Positions 18,864-27,773 are shown, numbered from the stretch's first letter. The stretch: DNA of 64,000 nt from Collinsella aerofaciens (GCF_015548375.1 NZ_JADMWW010000005.1:1-64000); one strand, 5' to 3'. A program made the numbers and translations. The notes: generated from the sequence alone by a model not told the origin.

Positions 18864-19184
18864 ATGGCTGACATTAAGCAGATTACCCCCGAGAACTTCG
18901 ATTCCATCGTTAACGACAGCCTGCCCGTGCTGGTTGATTTTTGGGCTCCGTGGTGTGGGCCGTGTCGTTCACTCTCGCCCATCGTGGACGAGGTCGCCGA
19001 CGAGCTGGCCGGCAAGCTGGCCGTGGCCAAGTGCAACGTCGATGACAACCAGGACCTGGCCATGAAGTTTGGCGTCATGAGCATCCCCACGCTGATCGTC
19101 TTTAAGAACGGCGAAGAGGTTGACCGCTCGGTCGGCGCGCTGCCCAAGGCGAGGCTTCAGGCGCTGCTGGAGAAGCATCTGTAA
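18864..19184 (+). CDS. trxA: thioredoxin
   Basis: This is a 106-aa cytoplasmic disulfide reductase with the active site WCGPC (Cys31, Cys34), cis-proline in SIPTLIVFKNG, and full-length thioredoxin fold. ATG 18864 is chosen because of GGAGG just upstream. It is a single gene, with its own terminator after a 110-bp gap. No thioredoxin reductase is nearby. Confidence 0.95.
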   Translation: MADIKQITPENFDSIVNDSLPVLVDFWAPWCGPCRSLSPIVDEVADELAGKLAVAKCNVDDNQDLAMKFGVMSIPTLIVFKNGEEVDRSVGALPKARLQALLEKHL

Positions 19185-19296
19185 TACGCTTGTTACGTAT
19201 CTGCCGTCCATGAGCGGTTTTGCACCGCTCGCCGGAGTGCCGGGCGCGGCGCGGACGACCACGGATAGTATGGTAGTTACAAACGGCCCCCAGTGA

Positions 19297-19332
19297 ACGG
19301 GTGCGAGTCACACAGACTCGCACCCGTTTTCT
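19297..19332 (+). terminator. rho-independent terminator
   Basis: The stem ACGGGTGCGAGTC / GACTCGCACCCGT has loop ACACA and is followed by TTTTCTT. It lies about 110 bases after the thioredoxin stop and before the nik/hyp block. Confidence 0.85.
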
Positions 19333-19405
19333 TATGCAGCTGCGCACAGAGCGGGCGTAGTAAAATCTGAACCACTGAACTGCCCCATACAAAAGGAGAT
19401 TTTCC

Positions 19406-19654
19406 ATGCATGATGTTGGAATGAACATGAGCCAGCTTGCCATGAGCGTCAAGCAGGTCGACGACACCATCGAGCTCGCTCACGAGTGGAGCCATCAGCT
19501 GCTGCATGCGACCGAGAACTTTGATATGGAGCGCATTGGTGCCAAACTCGAGGCCGCCATGGCGGCGCTCCACGAGGCGCACGACGCACTCGAGGGCTAC
19601 GAGGAGGCCATCGAGGCCGACCATAACTCCGTTGGCTCCGTAAAGCTGGTGTAG
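19406..19654 (+). CDS. small hypothetical protein upstream of nikR
   Basis: This 82-aa protein has AAAGGAG nine bases before ATG 19406. It is almost entirely helical and amphipathic, rich in Glu, Ala, His and Met (for example KLEAAMAALHEAHDALEGYE), without cysteine. Its stop is one base from the nikR start, so the two are co-translated. The histidines and acidic side chains and the position in a nickel/hydrogenase-maturation operon allow a guess at a metal-related accessory role, but the sequence gives no proof. Confidence 0.7.
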   Translation: MHDVGMNMSQLAMSVKQVDDTIELAHEWSHQLLHATENFDMERIGAKLEAAMAALHEAHDALEGYEEAIEADHNSVGSVKLV

Positions 19655-19655
19655 C

Positions 19656-20162
19656 GTGACCGAGCACGAGCACACCTGCGGGCACGAGCATTCGCACGGG
19701 CCGACCGGCGACGCAGACTGCCGTTGCAGCGGCTCCGCCTCCGAGCTGGTCCGTTTTTCGGTCACCGCGCCCGACGACCTGTTGCGCCGCTTTGACGAGC
19801 AGATCGCGCGCCGCGGTGACGTGGCCAACCGTTCCGAGGCCGTACGCGATCTGATTCGCGCCTCGATCGCCAAGGAGCAGATGCGAACGCCCAACGAGCA
19901 GGTCATCGGGTCGCTCACCATGATTTACGACCATCACACCGGCGACCTGACGCGCCGTCTGGACGAGGTGCAGCACGACTACACCGACGAGATTGTCTCG
20001 ACCATGCACGTGCATCTGGACCACCACAACTGCCTGGAGATTCTGGCGCTCAAGGGTCGCGGCAAACGCGTCTACGAGCTGGCAGACCGTCTGCTGGGAC
20101 TGCGCGGGGTTAAACACGGCGAGCTCACCTGTGCCGCCACCGAGCAGAGCCTGGGGCTGTAA
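19656..20162 (+). CDS. nikR: nickel-responsive regulator NikR
   Basis: This is a 168-aa ribbon-helix-helix repressor of nickel uptake. The DNA-binding part is at about residues 30-75 (LVRFSVTAPDDLLRRFDEQI, NRSEAVRDLIR). The ACT-like nickel domain has all four expected ligands: His107, His118, His120 and Cys126, spaced as in E. coli NikR. The N-terminus has an unusual roughly 28-residue extension rich in His and Cys (HEHTCGHEHSHG, DCRC) that could bind metal itself. GTG 19656 is the start. It stands between the small protein and hypF, so it links nickel level to hydrogenase maturation. Confidence 0.94.
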   Translation: MTEHEHTCGHEHSHGPTGDADCRCSGSASELVRFSVTAPDDLLRRFDEQIARRGDVANRSEAVRDLIRASIAKEQMRTPNEQVIGSLTMIYDHHTGDLTRRLDEVQHDYTDEIVSTMHVHLDHHNCLEILALKGRGKRVYELADRLLGLRGVKHGELTCAATEQSLGL

Positions 20163-20191
20163 CAGCACACATTTCAATGAAGGAGGATCGC

Positions 20192-22660
20192 ATGCGGCAT
20201 GTGCATATCCATGTAACGGGCATTGTGCAGGGCGTTGGCATGCGGCCATTTGTGTATCGCGAGGCCATGGCGCATGGCATTTGCGGCTGGGTGCTCAACG
20301 CGGGCGATGGCGTGCACATCGAGGCGCATGCTTCGGTCGAGGCGCTCGACGGCTTTGTCGCCGCGCTGTCGGAGCACGCGCCTGCCGCGGCCCGCGTTGA
20401 GCATGTCGAGGTTGTGGACTTGGCAGCCAACGGTTGGGATGCCGCCAATGAAGAGGGTTTTCGCATCGTAGCATCGCAGGACCAGACCGCGCACACGACG
20501 CTCGTCTCGCCCGATATCGCCACCTGCGACGATTGCCTGCGCGAGCTGTTCGATCCCGCCGACCGACGCTATCACTACCCCTTTATCAACTGCACTAACT
20601 GCGGCCCACGCTTTACCATCATCCGATCGCTGCCTTATGACCGAGCGGCTACCTCGATGGACCGTTTTCCCATGTGCCCTGAGTGTGCCGCGGAGTATGC
20701 CAATCCGCTCGACCGTCGCTTTCACGCGCAGCCCGATGCCTGCTTTAATTGCGGGCCGCATATCATGTGGCGCGAAGCGAGCGTGGGCGATGAGCCGGGC
20801 GAAGCCGCCGCGCCGCTGGCCGTCGGCACCACGCGCGAGACCAGCGACGCCATTATCGACCGCTGCGTTGAGCTGCTGGCCCTTGGTGGCATCGTCGCCA
20901 TCAAGGGCCTGGGCGGATTCCATCTATCCTGTGACGCCTCCAACGAGCAGGCGGTAGCCGAGCTTCGCCGCCGTAAACGCCGCAGCAACAAGCCACTTGC
21001 CGTTATGGTGCGCAGCCTTGCCGACGCTGAACGCCTGTGCCATATCAGCGACGTTGAGCGCGGCTTGCTGGCCGGCAGCATTCGCCCCATTGTGCTGCTG
21101 CGCCGACGTGCTGTTTGCGAGAGCGGTGATTCTCCCGACGCCCTCGCGCTCGCACCGTCCGTCGCGCGCGACCTGCCCGAGCTCGGCGTTATGCTCCCCT
21201 ACACCCCGCTTCAGCATCTGCTGCTTGCCGCGGCAGAAGCCCGCGGTATGCACGCGCTCGTCATGACCAGCGGAAACCTGAGCGAAGAGCCCATCGAGAC
21301 CGACGACGATCTTGCCTGGGAACACCTCGTTGCCGCCGGCATCGCCGACGCGTTGCTCGGTAACGACCGCGCGATCCTCTCGCGCTACGACGACTCTGTA
21401 GTGCGCGTGGTCGACGGCGCCGTTATGCCCGTGCGCCGCGCTCGCGGATATGCACCCCAGCCGCTGCCGCTGCCGGCGCTCGACGGCGCTCCGTCCTGCG
21501 TGCTCGCCTGCGGGCCACAACAAAAGGCCACGATTGCGCTCACGCGTGAAGGGACGAACGGCGAGGCAACCTGTTTTGTGTCGCAGCATATCGGCGATGT
21601 TGAAAACGGCGGGACCTTCGATGCCTGGAACGCCGCGCGCACGCGCTTGGAAGATCTCTTTGACTTGGCGCCCGCCGCCTTAGCCTGCGATGTACATCCC
21701 AGCTATCTATCGAGCCAGTGGGCGCGCGAGCAGGCGCGAAAATGCAATCTGCCGCTCGTCGAGGTGCAGCACCATCATGCGCATATCGCGAGCGTAATGG
21801 CCGAGGCTATCGCCGCGGGCCAGCTTACAACCGACGCGCGCGTCCTTGGCATCGCCTTTGACGGCACCGGCGCCGGTACCGATGGGACCATTTGGGGCGG
21901 CGAGTTTCTTGTTGCCAGCCTTGGCGGCTTTGAGCGCGCCGCGCATTTGCGCACCTGGGCGCTCCCCGGCGGGGCGGCCTCCGTGCGCGACGCCCGCCGC
22001 AACGCCTTTGCCCTGCTCAGTGAGCTCGGCCTGCTCGAGCACCCAGGCGCCGCTCGGCTTTTGGACAGCCTCGACGAGCAAACGCGCAGCGTGACAGCCA
22101 CCATGATCGAGCGCGGCATCAACAGCCCGCGTACCAGCAGCATGGGGCGTCTCTTTGATGCCGCGGCAGCAATTCTGGGCATCTGCGACAAGGCAACCTA
22201 CGAGGGCGAACCCGCCATAGAATTCGAAGCCGCCGCCTGGCGCGCGCTCAGCAGTGAAAGTGCCTGCCCCACCGGCAATATGGCCAGCTTTTCCGTAACC
22301 GAATCATCCCGTCCGGACGACTGCCATGTTCTGAACTCCAGACCGCTTTTTGAGGCGCTTTTGGAGGGAATCAGGACCGGCGTGCCCGCCGGCAAGCTCG
22401 CGCTCGACTTCCATGTCACCATCGCACGCGCGTCGGCCCGCATCGCAAGCGAGATCTGCGTCCGTGAAGGCATCGACACCGTCGTGCTCTCGGGCGGCGT
22501 GTTCATGAACCGACTCCTGCTTCAGTTCCTCACCCGCGAGCTCAAAAGCGCAGGCCTTACTGTCCTTGTCCCCCACACCGCACCCGTCAATGACGGCTGC
22601 ATCGCCTACGGCCAAGCGGCGGTCGCAAGCGCTCGTCTTGCGCAGACAACATCGCGATAG
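20192..22660 (+). CDS. hypF: carbamoyltransferase HypF
   Basis: This 822-aa enzyme makes the cyanide ligand precursor for [NiFe] hydrogenase by transferring carbamoyl from carbamoyl phosphate to the C-terminal Cys of HypE. Four domains are in order. The acylphosphatase domain is 1-about 90 (GIVQGVGMRPFVYREA). The zinc-finger pair has CDDCLREL, CTNCGPRFT, CPECAAEY and CFNCGPHI. The YrdC-like domain is about 220-400 (LALGGIVAIKGLGGFHLSCD, MTSGNLSEEPI). The Kae1-like domain follows (HHHAHIASVMAE, GIAFDGTGAGTDGTIWGGEF, LSGGVFMNRLL). ATG 20192 has AAGGAGGA; an ATG at 20177 has none. Confidence 0.97.
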   Translation: MRHVHIHVTGIVQGVGMRPFVYREAMAHGICGWVLNAGDGVHIEAHASVEALDGFVAALSEHAPAAARVEHVEVVDLAANGWDAANEEGFRIVASQDQTAHTTLVSPDIATCDDCLRELFDPADRRYHYPFINCTNCGPRFTIIRSLPYDRAATSMDRFPMCPECAAEYANPLDRRFHAQPDACFNCGPHIMWREASVGDEPGEAAAPLAVGTTRETSDAIIDRCVELLALGGIVAIKGLGGFHLSCDASNEQAVAELRRRKRRSNKPLAVMVRSLADAERLCHISDVERGLLAGSIRPIVLLRRRAVCESGDSPDALALAPSVARDLPELGVMLPYTPLQHLLLAAAEARGMHALVMTSGNLSEEPIETDDDLAWEHLVAAGIADALLGNDRAILSRYDDSVVRVVDGAVMPVRRARGYAPQPLPLPALDGAPSCVLACGPQQKATIALTREGTNGEATCFVSQHIGDVENGGTFDAWNAARTRLEDLFDLAPAALACDVHPSYLSSQWAREQARKCNLPLVEVQHHHAHIASVMAEAIAAGQLTTDARVLGIAFDGTGAGTDGTIWGGEFLVASLGGFERAAHLRTWALPGGAASVRDARRNAFALLSELGLLEHPGAARLLDSLDEQTRSVTATMIERGINSPRTSSMGRLFDAAAAILGICDKATYEGEPAIEFEAAAWRALSSESACPTGNMASFSVTESSRPDDCHVLNSRPLFEALLEGIRTGVPAGKLALDFHVTIARASARIASEICVREGIDTVVLSGGVFMNRLLLQFLTRELKSAGLTVLVPHTAPVNDGCIAYGQAAVASARLAQTTSR

Positions 22661-22791
22661 GCTGTTTTGCCAGTCTGCGCGCCGCCGTCTCACAGGTGTA
22701 ACGCGTTTGCTCGTGACTCCCGCGAGCGCTACCATCAACTGATGGGTAATTAGGCGCCTATCCAGCGCAAAACGTATAAAAGGGGAACATT

Positions 22792-23052
22792 ATGTGCCTT
22801 GCCGTTCCCGGTAAAGTGGTCAAACGCGACGACGACCTTAAGGCGACCGTCGACATGATGGGCATCGAGCGCCCCGTTTCGCTGCGCCTCGTGCCGACGG
22901 CACAGGTAGGCGACTATATTCTCGTGCACGCCGGCTTTGGCATTCAGATTGTCGACGAGCAGGAGGCGCAGGAGACGCTCGACCTGGTCAACACCATGAC
23001 CGAACTGGTCGAAGAAGACCAGCTGGCCACCAACCCGGCGGAGGCTTACTAG
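22792..23052 (+). CDS. hypC: hydrogenase maturation chaperone HypC
   Basis: This 86-aa protein begins MCLAVPGKV, the family signature in which Cys2 contacts the Fe(CN)2CO unit and the hydrogenase large subunit precursor. It works with HypD. AAAGGGGAAC precedes the start. The stop codon shares a base with the hypD GTG. The 131-bp gap from hypF may hold a separate promoter; no clear one was seen. Confidence 0.96.
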   Translation: MCLAVPGKVVKRDDDLKATVDMMGIERPVSLRLVPTAQVGDYILVHAGFGIQIVDEQEAQETLDLVNTMTELVEEDQLATNPAEAY

Positions 23053-24164
23053 TGGCGGCCGGACAGCCGGCTCGCTCCGGTATCGACTTTTCGGCATTCC
23101 GCGATCCCAAGCTGGCTCGCGAGCTCATCGATCGTATTCATGAGCTTGTCGGCAACCGCAGCATCAACCTTATGGAAGTCTGCGGCACGCACACCGTGAG
23201 CATCGGTCGCTATGGCTTTCGCTCCATTATGCCTGCCGGGCTCAAACTGCTGAGCGGTCCGGGTTGCCCCGTCTGTGTTACCGCCAACCGCGATATCGAC
23301 CATGCAATCGCGCTCGCCAAGATGGACGGCGCCATCATCACCACCTTTGGCGACATGATGCGCGTGCCCGGGTCGTCTACCTCGCTCGCCGCGCAAAAGG
23401 CGGCGGAGCGCGATATTCGCATTGTGTACTCCCCGCTCGATGCACTCGATATCGCCGAACACAACCCCGATCGCCCGGTCATCTTTATGGGCGTCGGCTT
23501 TGAGACCACGACGCCTACCATCGCCGCCGCCATCCTGGAGGCAGACGCGCGCGGGCTGCAGAACTTCTCGGTCTACTGTGCCCATAAGACCACGCCGCCG
23601 GCGCTGCGCGCCATCGCCAACGATCCCGAGACCACTATCGACGGCTTTATCCTGCCGGGCCACGTCGCCACCATCACGGGCCTGGCGCCCTTTAGCTTTT
23701 TGGTCGACGAGTTCAATACCCCGGGTGTGGTCACGGGATTTGAACCGGTCGATATCCTGCAGGGCATCTGCATGCTGGTCCAGATGGTTGTCGAGAACAG
23801 GCCGGCGATCGACAACGCCTACCGCCGTGGCGTCAACGCAGACGGCAACCCCGTTGCGCGCCAGCTGGTCGAGCAGGTGTTTGAGCCATGCAACACCACG
23901 TGGCGCGGGCTGGGGCCGATTGCCAACTCGGGCCTTTCCATCCGCCCCGAGTTCTCGCGCTTTGATGCCCGCACTCGCTTTGACGTGCCCGTTGAGACGA
24001 CGGTCGAGCCGCGTGGGTGCCGCTGCGGCGACGTGCTGCGCGGGGCCATTACGCCGAGCGACTGCCCTCTGTTCGGCCAAGCTTGTACACCCGAGCATCC
24101 CGTCGGCCCCTGCATGGTGAGTTCCGAGGGCAGCTGTGCAGCATATTTCCGCTACCGAGGCTAA
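23052..24164 (+). CDS. hypD: hydrogenase maturation protein HypD
   Basis: This 370-aa iron-sulfur scaffold assembles the Fe(CN)2CO moiety with HypC and HypE. Motifs are MEVCGTHTVSIGRYG (near residue 38), LLSGPGCPVCVT (about 66), VFMGVGFETTTPT, and the C-terminal cluster-binding cysteines in RGCRCGDVLRG, CPLFGQAC and PVGPCMVSSEGSCAAYFRY. GTG 23052 overlaps the hypC stop. A truncated copy of the 3' UTR structured element follows its stop. Confidence 0.96.
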   Translation: MAAGQPARSGIDFSAFRDPKLARELIDRIHELVGNRSINLMEVCGTHTVSIGRYGFRSIMPAGLKLLSGPGCPVCVTANRDIDHAIALAKMDGAIITTFGDMMRVPGSSTSLAAQKAAERDIRIVYSPLDALDIAEHNPDRPVIFMGVGFETTTPTIAAAILEADARGLQNFSVYCAHKTTPPALRAIANDPETTIDGFILPGHVATITGLAPFSFLVDEFNTPGVVTGFEPVDILQGICMLVQMVVENRPAIDNAYRRGVNADGNPVARQLVEQVFEPCNTTWRGLGPIANSGLSIRPEFSRFDARTRFDVPVETTVEPRGCRCGDVLRGAITPSDCPLFGQACTPEHPVGPCMVSSEGSCAAYFRYRG

Positions 24165-24166
24165 TG

Positions 24167-24208
24167 GGTTCCGCCGCTCTAACGAACGGCGGGCCGGTCG
24201 ACGCTGCA
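24167..24208 (+). ncRNA. truncated 3' UTR structured element (copy E, after hypD)
   Basis: The P0 hairpin (GGTTCCGCCG / CGGCGG, 24168-24191) and the next conserved block GACGCTGCAC (24199-24208) are present three bases after the hypD stop. The P1-P3 part is missing. This is the only plus-strand copy, and it keeps the same orientation relative to its gene. Confidence 0.6.
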
Positions 24209-24248
24209 CCTCACCCATATAATTCCGTCCTCGATTGGAGTTTTCGAT

Positions 24249-25283
24249 ATGTCCCGTACTGCCACCGATAGCACTGTCCTGTTGGGCCACGGCTCTGGCG
24301 GCCAGATGATGAAACGCATCATCGATGAGGTCTTTTTGGATGCCTTTGGGTCGCCCGAACTGCTCGAGGGCAACGATGCCGGCGTCGCTGCGCTGCCCGC
24401 GAGCGGGCGCATCGCCATGTCGACCGACAGCTTTGTAGTCTCGCCGCAGTTCTTCCCCGGCGGCAATATCGGCCGACTCGCCGTGTGCGGAACCGTTAAC
24501 GACGTCGCGACCTCGGGCGCCAACGTGCGCTACCTCTCATGCGGTTTTATCCTCGAAGAGGGCTACCCCATGGACAAGCTGCGTCAAATCGTGCAGACCA
24601 TGGCCGAAACGGCGCGCGAGGCGGACGTGGCGATCATCACGGGCGACACCAAGGTGGTCGAGCGCGGCGGGGCCGACGGCGTCTACATCAATACCGCCGG
24701 CGTGGGCGAGGTGCCCGAGGGCGTGGCGCTCAGCGGCGCCAACTGCCAGCCTGGCGATGTCATCCTGGTGTCGGGTACACTCGGCGACCACGGTATCGCC
24801 ATCATGAGTCAGCGCGAGGGTCTGGCGTTTTCGAGCACCATCGAAAGCGACGCCGCGCCGCTCAACCACCTGATTGCCGATGTGCTTGCCGCAGCACCCG
24901 ACACACGCTGCTTCCGCGACCCCACTCGCGGTGGCCTGGCGTCCACGCTCAACGAGTTTGCCCAGGCCAGCGGCGTTGCCATGGAGGTCGACGAGGATGC
25001 CGTGCCCGTACGCCCCGACGTGCAGGCAGCCTGCGAGATGCTCGGCTATGATGTGTTGCAGGTGGCAAACGAGGGCAAGATGGTCGCCGTGGTGCCGGCC
25101 GAACAGGCAGATGCGGCACTGGCCGCCATGCGCGCCGCCCGCTACGGCGAGAATGCCGCCATCATCGGTCGCGTGCTGCCGCTTGCCGAGGACGCCCGCC
25201 CCGCCGTGCGCGTACGCACCGGCTGGGGCTCGACCCGCATACTCGACATGCTCGTGGGAGAGCAGCTGCCGAGGATTTGCTAA
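24249..25283 (+). CDS. hypE: hydrogenase maturation protein HypE
   Basis: This 344-aa PurM/ThiL-fold enzyme dehydrates the S-carbamoyl group on its own C-terminal Cys to thiocyanate, using ATP. The C-terminus is LPRIC, the exact acceptor tail. Motifs include LLGHGSGGQMMKRIIDE, STDSFVVSPQFFPGGNIGRL and GDTKVVERG. It is the last recognised hyp gene here; hypA, hypB and the hydrogenase subunits are not in the window. Confidence 0.97.
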   Translation: MSRTATDSTVLLGHGSGGQMMKRIIDEVFLDAFGSPELLEGNDAGVAALPASGRIAMSTDSFVVSPQFFPGGNIGRLAVCGTVNDVATSGANVRYLSCGFILEEGYPMDKLRQIVQTMAETAREADVAIITGDTKVVERGGADGVYINTAGVGEVPEGVALSGANCQPGDVILVSGTLGDHGIAIMSQREGLAFSSTIESDAAPLNHLIADVLAAAPDTRCFRDPTRGGLASTLNEFAQASGVAMEVDEDAVPVRPDVQAACEMLGYDVLQVANEGKMVAVVPAEQADAALAAMRAARYGENAAIIGRVLPLAEDARPAVRVRTGWGSTRILDMLVGEQLPRIC

Positions 25284-25388
25284 CGACAAAGGCTCAGGGC
25301 TATTAAAGATATTCAGATTCCAAACATGCCCGGCACGCATGCCCAGTATCATGGGGTGCGTTTTACAACTCAAGCGGCAGGAGCACCC

Positions 25389-26057
25389 ATGGCAGCAGCT
25401 TTTTCTCATGTGATCTTTGACTTGGACGGCACCATCCTCAACACGCTCGAGGACCTGGCGGCCGCCGGCAACCATACCTGCGAGGCACACGGCTGGCCCA
25501 CGTTTGCCGTTGACGAGTACCGCTACAAGGTGGGAAACGGCATGCTCAAGCTGGTTGAGCGCTTTATGCCTGCCGAGTATGCGGGCGACGGCCGTATGTT
25601 TGAGCAGACGCTTGCCGAGTTTAGGGCTTATTACGGCGATCACAAGGAGGACCACACTGCCCCCTATGCCGGCACGATCGAGATGCTCGACCGTCTGCGC
25701 GCCGCGGGCGTGCAGCTTGCCGTGCTCACCAACAAGGACCACATCTCGTCGGCTCCGCTTATCGAGAAGTATTTTGGTTCCGAGCGCTTTGCGCTGGTAC
25801 AGGGCCGTGTCGATGCGTTTCCGCCCAAGCCCGAAGCACCCGTCACGCTGCATGTGATGGAGGAGCTGGGCGCCGATCCGGCAACCACACTCTATGTGGG
25901 CGATTCGAATGTCGATGTTCTGACCGGCCACAACGCCGGCCTTAAGAGCGTGGGCGTCAGCTGGGGCTTCCGCGGCCGCGCAGAGCTGGAGGCCGCCGGC
26001 GCCGACTACGTGGTGGACACCCAGGACGAACTCGCGGCGCTGATCTTGGGCGAGTAA
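25389..26057 (+). CDS. gph: HAD hydrolase, phosphoglycolate phosphatase-like
   Basis: This is a 222-aa haloacid dehalogenase-type phosphatase. Motif I is FDLDGTILNT (nucleophile Asp, residue about 11), motif II LAVLTNKDH (about 120), the Lys motif KPEAP, and motif IV VGDSNVDVLTGHNAG. The cap insertion is helical. It probably hydrolyses 2-phosphoglycolate or a similar small phosphate ester; substrate cannot be fixed from sequence. ATG 25389 has AGGAG upstream, and the longer frame from 25326 is rejected. Confidence 0.85.
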   Translation: MAAAFSHVIFDLDGTILNTLEDLAAAGNHTCEAHGWPTFAVDEYRYKVGNGMLKLVERFMPAEYAGDGRMFEQTLAEFRAYYGDHKEDHTAPYAGTIEMLDRLRAAGVQLAVLTNKDHISSAPLIEKYFGSERFALVQGRVDAFPPKPEAPVTLHVMEELGADPATTLYVGDSNVDVLTGHNAGLKSVGVSWGFRGRAELEAAGADYVVDTQDELAALILGE

Positions 26058-26131
26058 CGAAACCGACGCGCTACGCAGTCGCGGCGATTATGCCGCGCGG
26101 AAAGCGCGTCCCGTTTTGACGCTCCAGAGCA

Positions 26132-26187
26132 TAGTCGTTGGGGACATTCTTAAACGACCGGTCAAACAAGAACGTCCCCAATGACTA
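26132..26187. repeat. R4 palindromic repeat copy 2
   Basis: Arms TAGTCGTTGGGGAC and GTCCCCAATGACTA surround a centre that can itself fold. A half unit of the 62-bp dnaK-upstream array (GGAAAGCGCGTCCCGTTTTG, 26099-26118) lies just before it. The whole of 26058-26201 contains only these repeats. Confidence 0.7.
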
Positions 26188-26201
26188 CCATGGCAACGTC
26201 A

Positions 26202-26362
26202 CAGGTAGAGGACGGACAGCGAAAACGCCCCTAAGCGAGCAAGGTGACGTGAAATGAAAGGGCGCTGACCTTCTGGTCGCGCCCTTGAAATTGAACGTCA
26301 GATTGCCGCTTAGGGGCGTTTGCAGCGTCGAGCAGTTGCGGCGTTTGGTAAAACGCCGTAAC
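26202..26362 (-). ncRNA. 3' UTR structured element, copy C (after lipoprotein gene)
   Basis: On the minus strand, P0 (26335-26362, ACGGCGTT/AACGCCG) begins three bases after the stop. GACGCTGC comes next, then a perfect 15-bp P1 (AAACGCCCCTAAGCG, 26321-26307, with its complement at 26237-26223). P2 is GCAATCTGACGT with ACGTCACCTTGC. P3 is AAGGGCGC/GCGCCCTT with GACCAGAAGGTC at the tip. The tail CGCTGTCCGTCCTCTACCTG is identical to copy A over 20 bases, although P1 and P3 differ. Confidence 0.8.
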
Positions 26363-26365
26363 TCC

Positions 26366-26923
26366 CTAGCTCATCATGGCATTCATCATCTCGTTGGTTG
26401 CGGAATCGTCGGCAGACCACTCGCCGTCGTCATTGCAGGAATACTTGAAGGTGACCTTGGTGTCCTTGGTCTTAGCAGCCTTGGTCACATCGACCATAAC
26501 CTGACCGGCCATCTTGTACAGCTCGTCATCGGAAGGCATCGAATCGAGCGCAGCGACCTTCTCCTGGTACTGGGTGGCAAAATCCTCAACGATCTGGTTC
26601 ATGGACTTGCAGGTAATGGTGACCTCGGCAGTCGCGGTGCCCTTGTCCTCGTCGACCGTCACGTCGCCGATCTTGTAGTCAAAGCCCTCGAGATAGCTCT
26701 TGGCGTACTCCTTGGGATCGATGCCCAGCTGCTCGAACTCGTCGCCCGAAGCCTCTTCCAGGCCGGCGAGGAAGTCGTCGCCACCGTTCTTGACCTCGTC
26801 AAACTGCGTCGTAAGATCCTCGGTGATGAGCTCCTCAACCGAAGGACCTCCGCAGCCGGAAAGCACAACCACGCACGCGACCAGAACAGCCATCAGGGGC
26901 ACAAGCAGCAGCTTCTTTTTCAT
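26366..26923 (-). CDS. lipoprotein of unknown function
   Basis: This 185-aa protein has a type II signal peptide: MKKKLLLVPL, a hydrophobic run, then the lipobox VLSGC with Cys24 as the lipidated residue, so it is anchored on the outer face of the membrane. The mature part is acidic, with regular E/D-K patterns and pieces such as VKNGGDDFLAGLEEASGDEF and SYLEGFDYKIGDVTVDEDKG. This fits a small mixed alpha/beta domain like those of secreted DUF proteins in Gram-positive bacteria. ATG 26923 has GGGAGGAA ahead. Its 3' end adjoins structured element C. Confidence 0.8.
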   Translation of the reverse strand: MKKKLLLVPLMAVLVACVVVLSGCGGPSVEELITEDLTTQFDEVKNGGDDFLAGLEEASGDEFEQLGIDPKEYAKSYLEGFDYKIGDVTVDEDKGTATAEVTITCKSMNQIVEDFATQYQEKVAALDSMPSDDELYKMAGQVMVDVTKAAKTKDTKVTFKYSCNDDGEWSADDSATNEMMNAMMS

Positions 26924-27102
26924 GAGATTCCTCCCAACAAGCGGCACCGCGCTTCCCGACGCGGCGCACGTCGTAACAATAAGGCCATACTAGCAGATAA
27001 CGAACACCCCAGGCAAAGCAAAGGCGCAGTCGGCTCGATTTAACGTCCGAACGGTTTACCGATCCGCCCAACGCGCAATAAAACGTTCCGCCGCATTGTA
27101 AT

Positions 27103-27133
27103 AAAAAAGGGTGGTCGAACGATTCGACCACCC
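27103..27133 (-). terminator. rho-independent terminator of the EIIA gene
   Basis: On the minus strand, GGGTGGTCGAA / TTCGACCACCC is followed by TTTTTT. It lies 26 bases after the gene's stop codon. Confidence 0.9.
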
Positions 27134-27158
27134 CAAAACACCCTTATGTTGCCGCAGC

Positions 27159-27695
27159 TTACTTGCGAACGACCTTGACGATGACATCGCCGGCGGCGAC
27201 AGCGGAGTCAGCCTCGACGGCGAGCTCGACGTCGGCGAACTCGGCGGTGTTGGACACAGCCACGACGACGCAGTCCTTGTAGCCGGCAGCGGCGATCTTG
27301 GCGCGGTCGATCTTGAGCATGGGCTGGCCAGCCTTAACGACATCGTCAGCCTTGACGAAGCCCTCGAAGCCGTCGCCGTTCATGTTGACGGTATCGACGC
27401 CAACGTGCACCAAAACCTCGATGCCGCTATCGGACTGCAGGCCCACGGCGTGACCCATGGTGACGGTCACCTTGCCGTCGCAGGGAGCGTAGACCAGATC
27501 GTCCTCGGGCCACACGGCGCAGCCCTTGCCCAGCACCTCGCCGCTAAAGACGGGATCGGGCACGTCGGCCATCTTGATGACCTTGCCCTTGACGGGCGAG
27601 CACAGCACGTCGGCGCCGGCAGAAGCAGAGATGGAGGCCGGAGCAGCGACAGCCGCGGGCTCAGCCTTCTTCTTGAACATGTCAAACAGACCCAT
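27159..27695 (-). CDS. PTS glucose-type EIIA protein
   Basis: This 178-aa phosphocarrier accepts phosphate from HPr and gives it to an EIIB domain. The EIIA(Glc) fold is clear: SPVKGKVIKMADVPDPVFSG, then His82 (TMGHAVGL) and phosphorylated His97 (EVLVHVGVDTVNMNG), spaced 15 apart as in E. coli Crr. A short Ala-rich leader (residues 10-28) precedes the domain. ATG 27695 has GAGGAG ahead. It may serve the EIIBC at 45.6-47.1 kb, which lacks an EIIA domain, and supply phospho-sugars to the two GH1 enzymes; this is inferred from gene content. Confidence 0.93.
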   Translation of the reverse strand: MGLFDMFKKKAEPAAVAAPASISASAGADVLCSPVKGKVIKMADVPDPVFSGEVLGKGCAVWPEDDLVYAPCDGKVTVTMGHAVGLQSDSGIEVLVHVGVDTVNMNGDGFEGFVKADDVVKAGQPMLKIDRAKIAAAGYKDCVVVAVSNTAEFADVELAVEADSAVAAGDVIVKVVRK

Positions 27696-27744
27696 ACGTT
27701 TTCTCCTCTTGATTAAGCGCAACGTTATGCGCATGCCTATGGTG

Positions 27745-27773
27745 ATTATAGTGCCAAATGATCAAATTGCTAA
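27745..27773 (-). promoter_or_regulatory. promoter of the EIIA gene
   Basis: On the minus strand, TTAGCA (27773-27768) and a perfect TATAAT (27750-27745) are spaced by 17 bases. Transcription would begin near 27738, leaving a leader of about 42 bases. The rest of 27774-27931 shows no gene. Confidence 0.65.
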
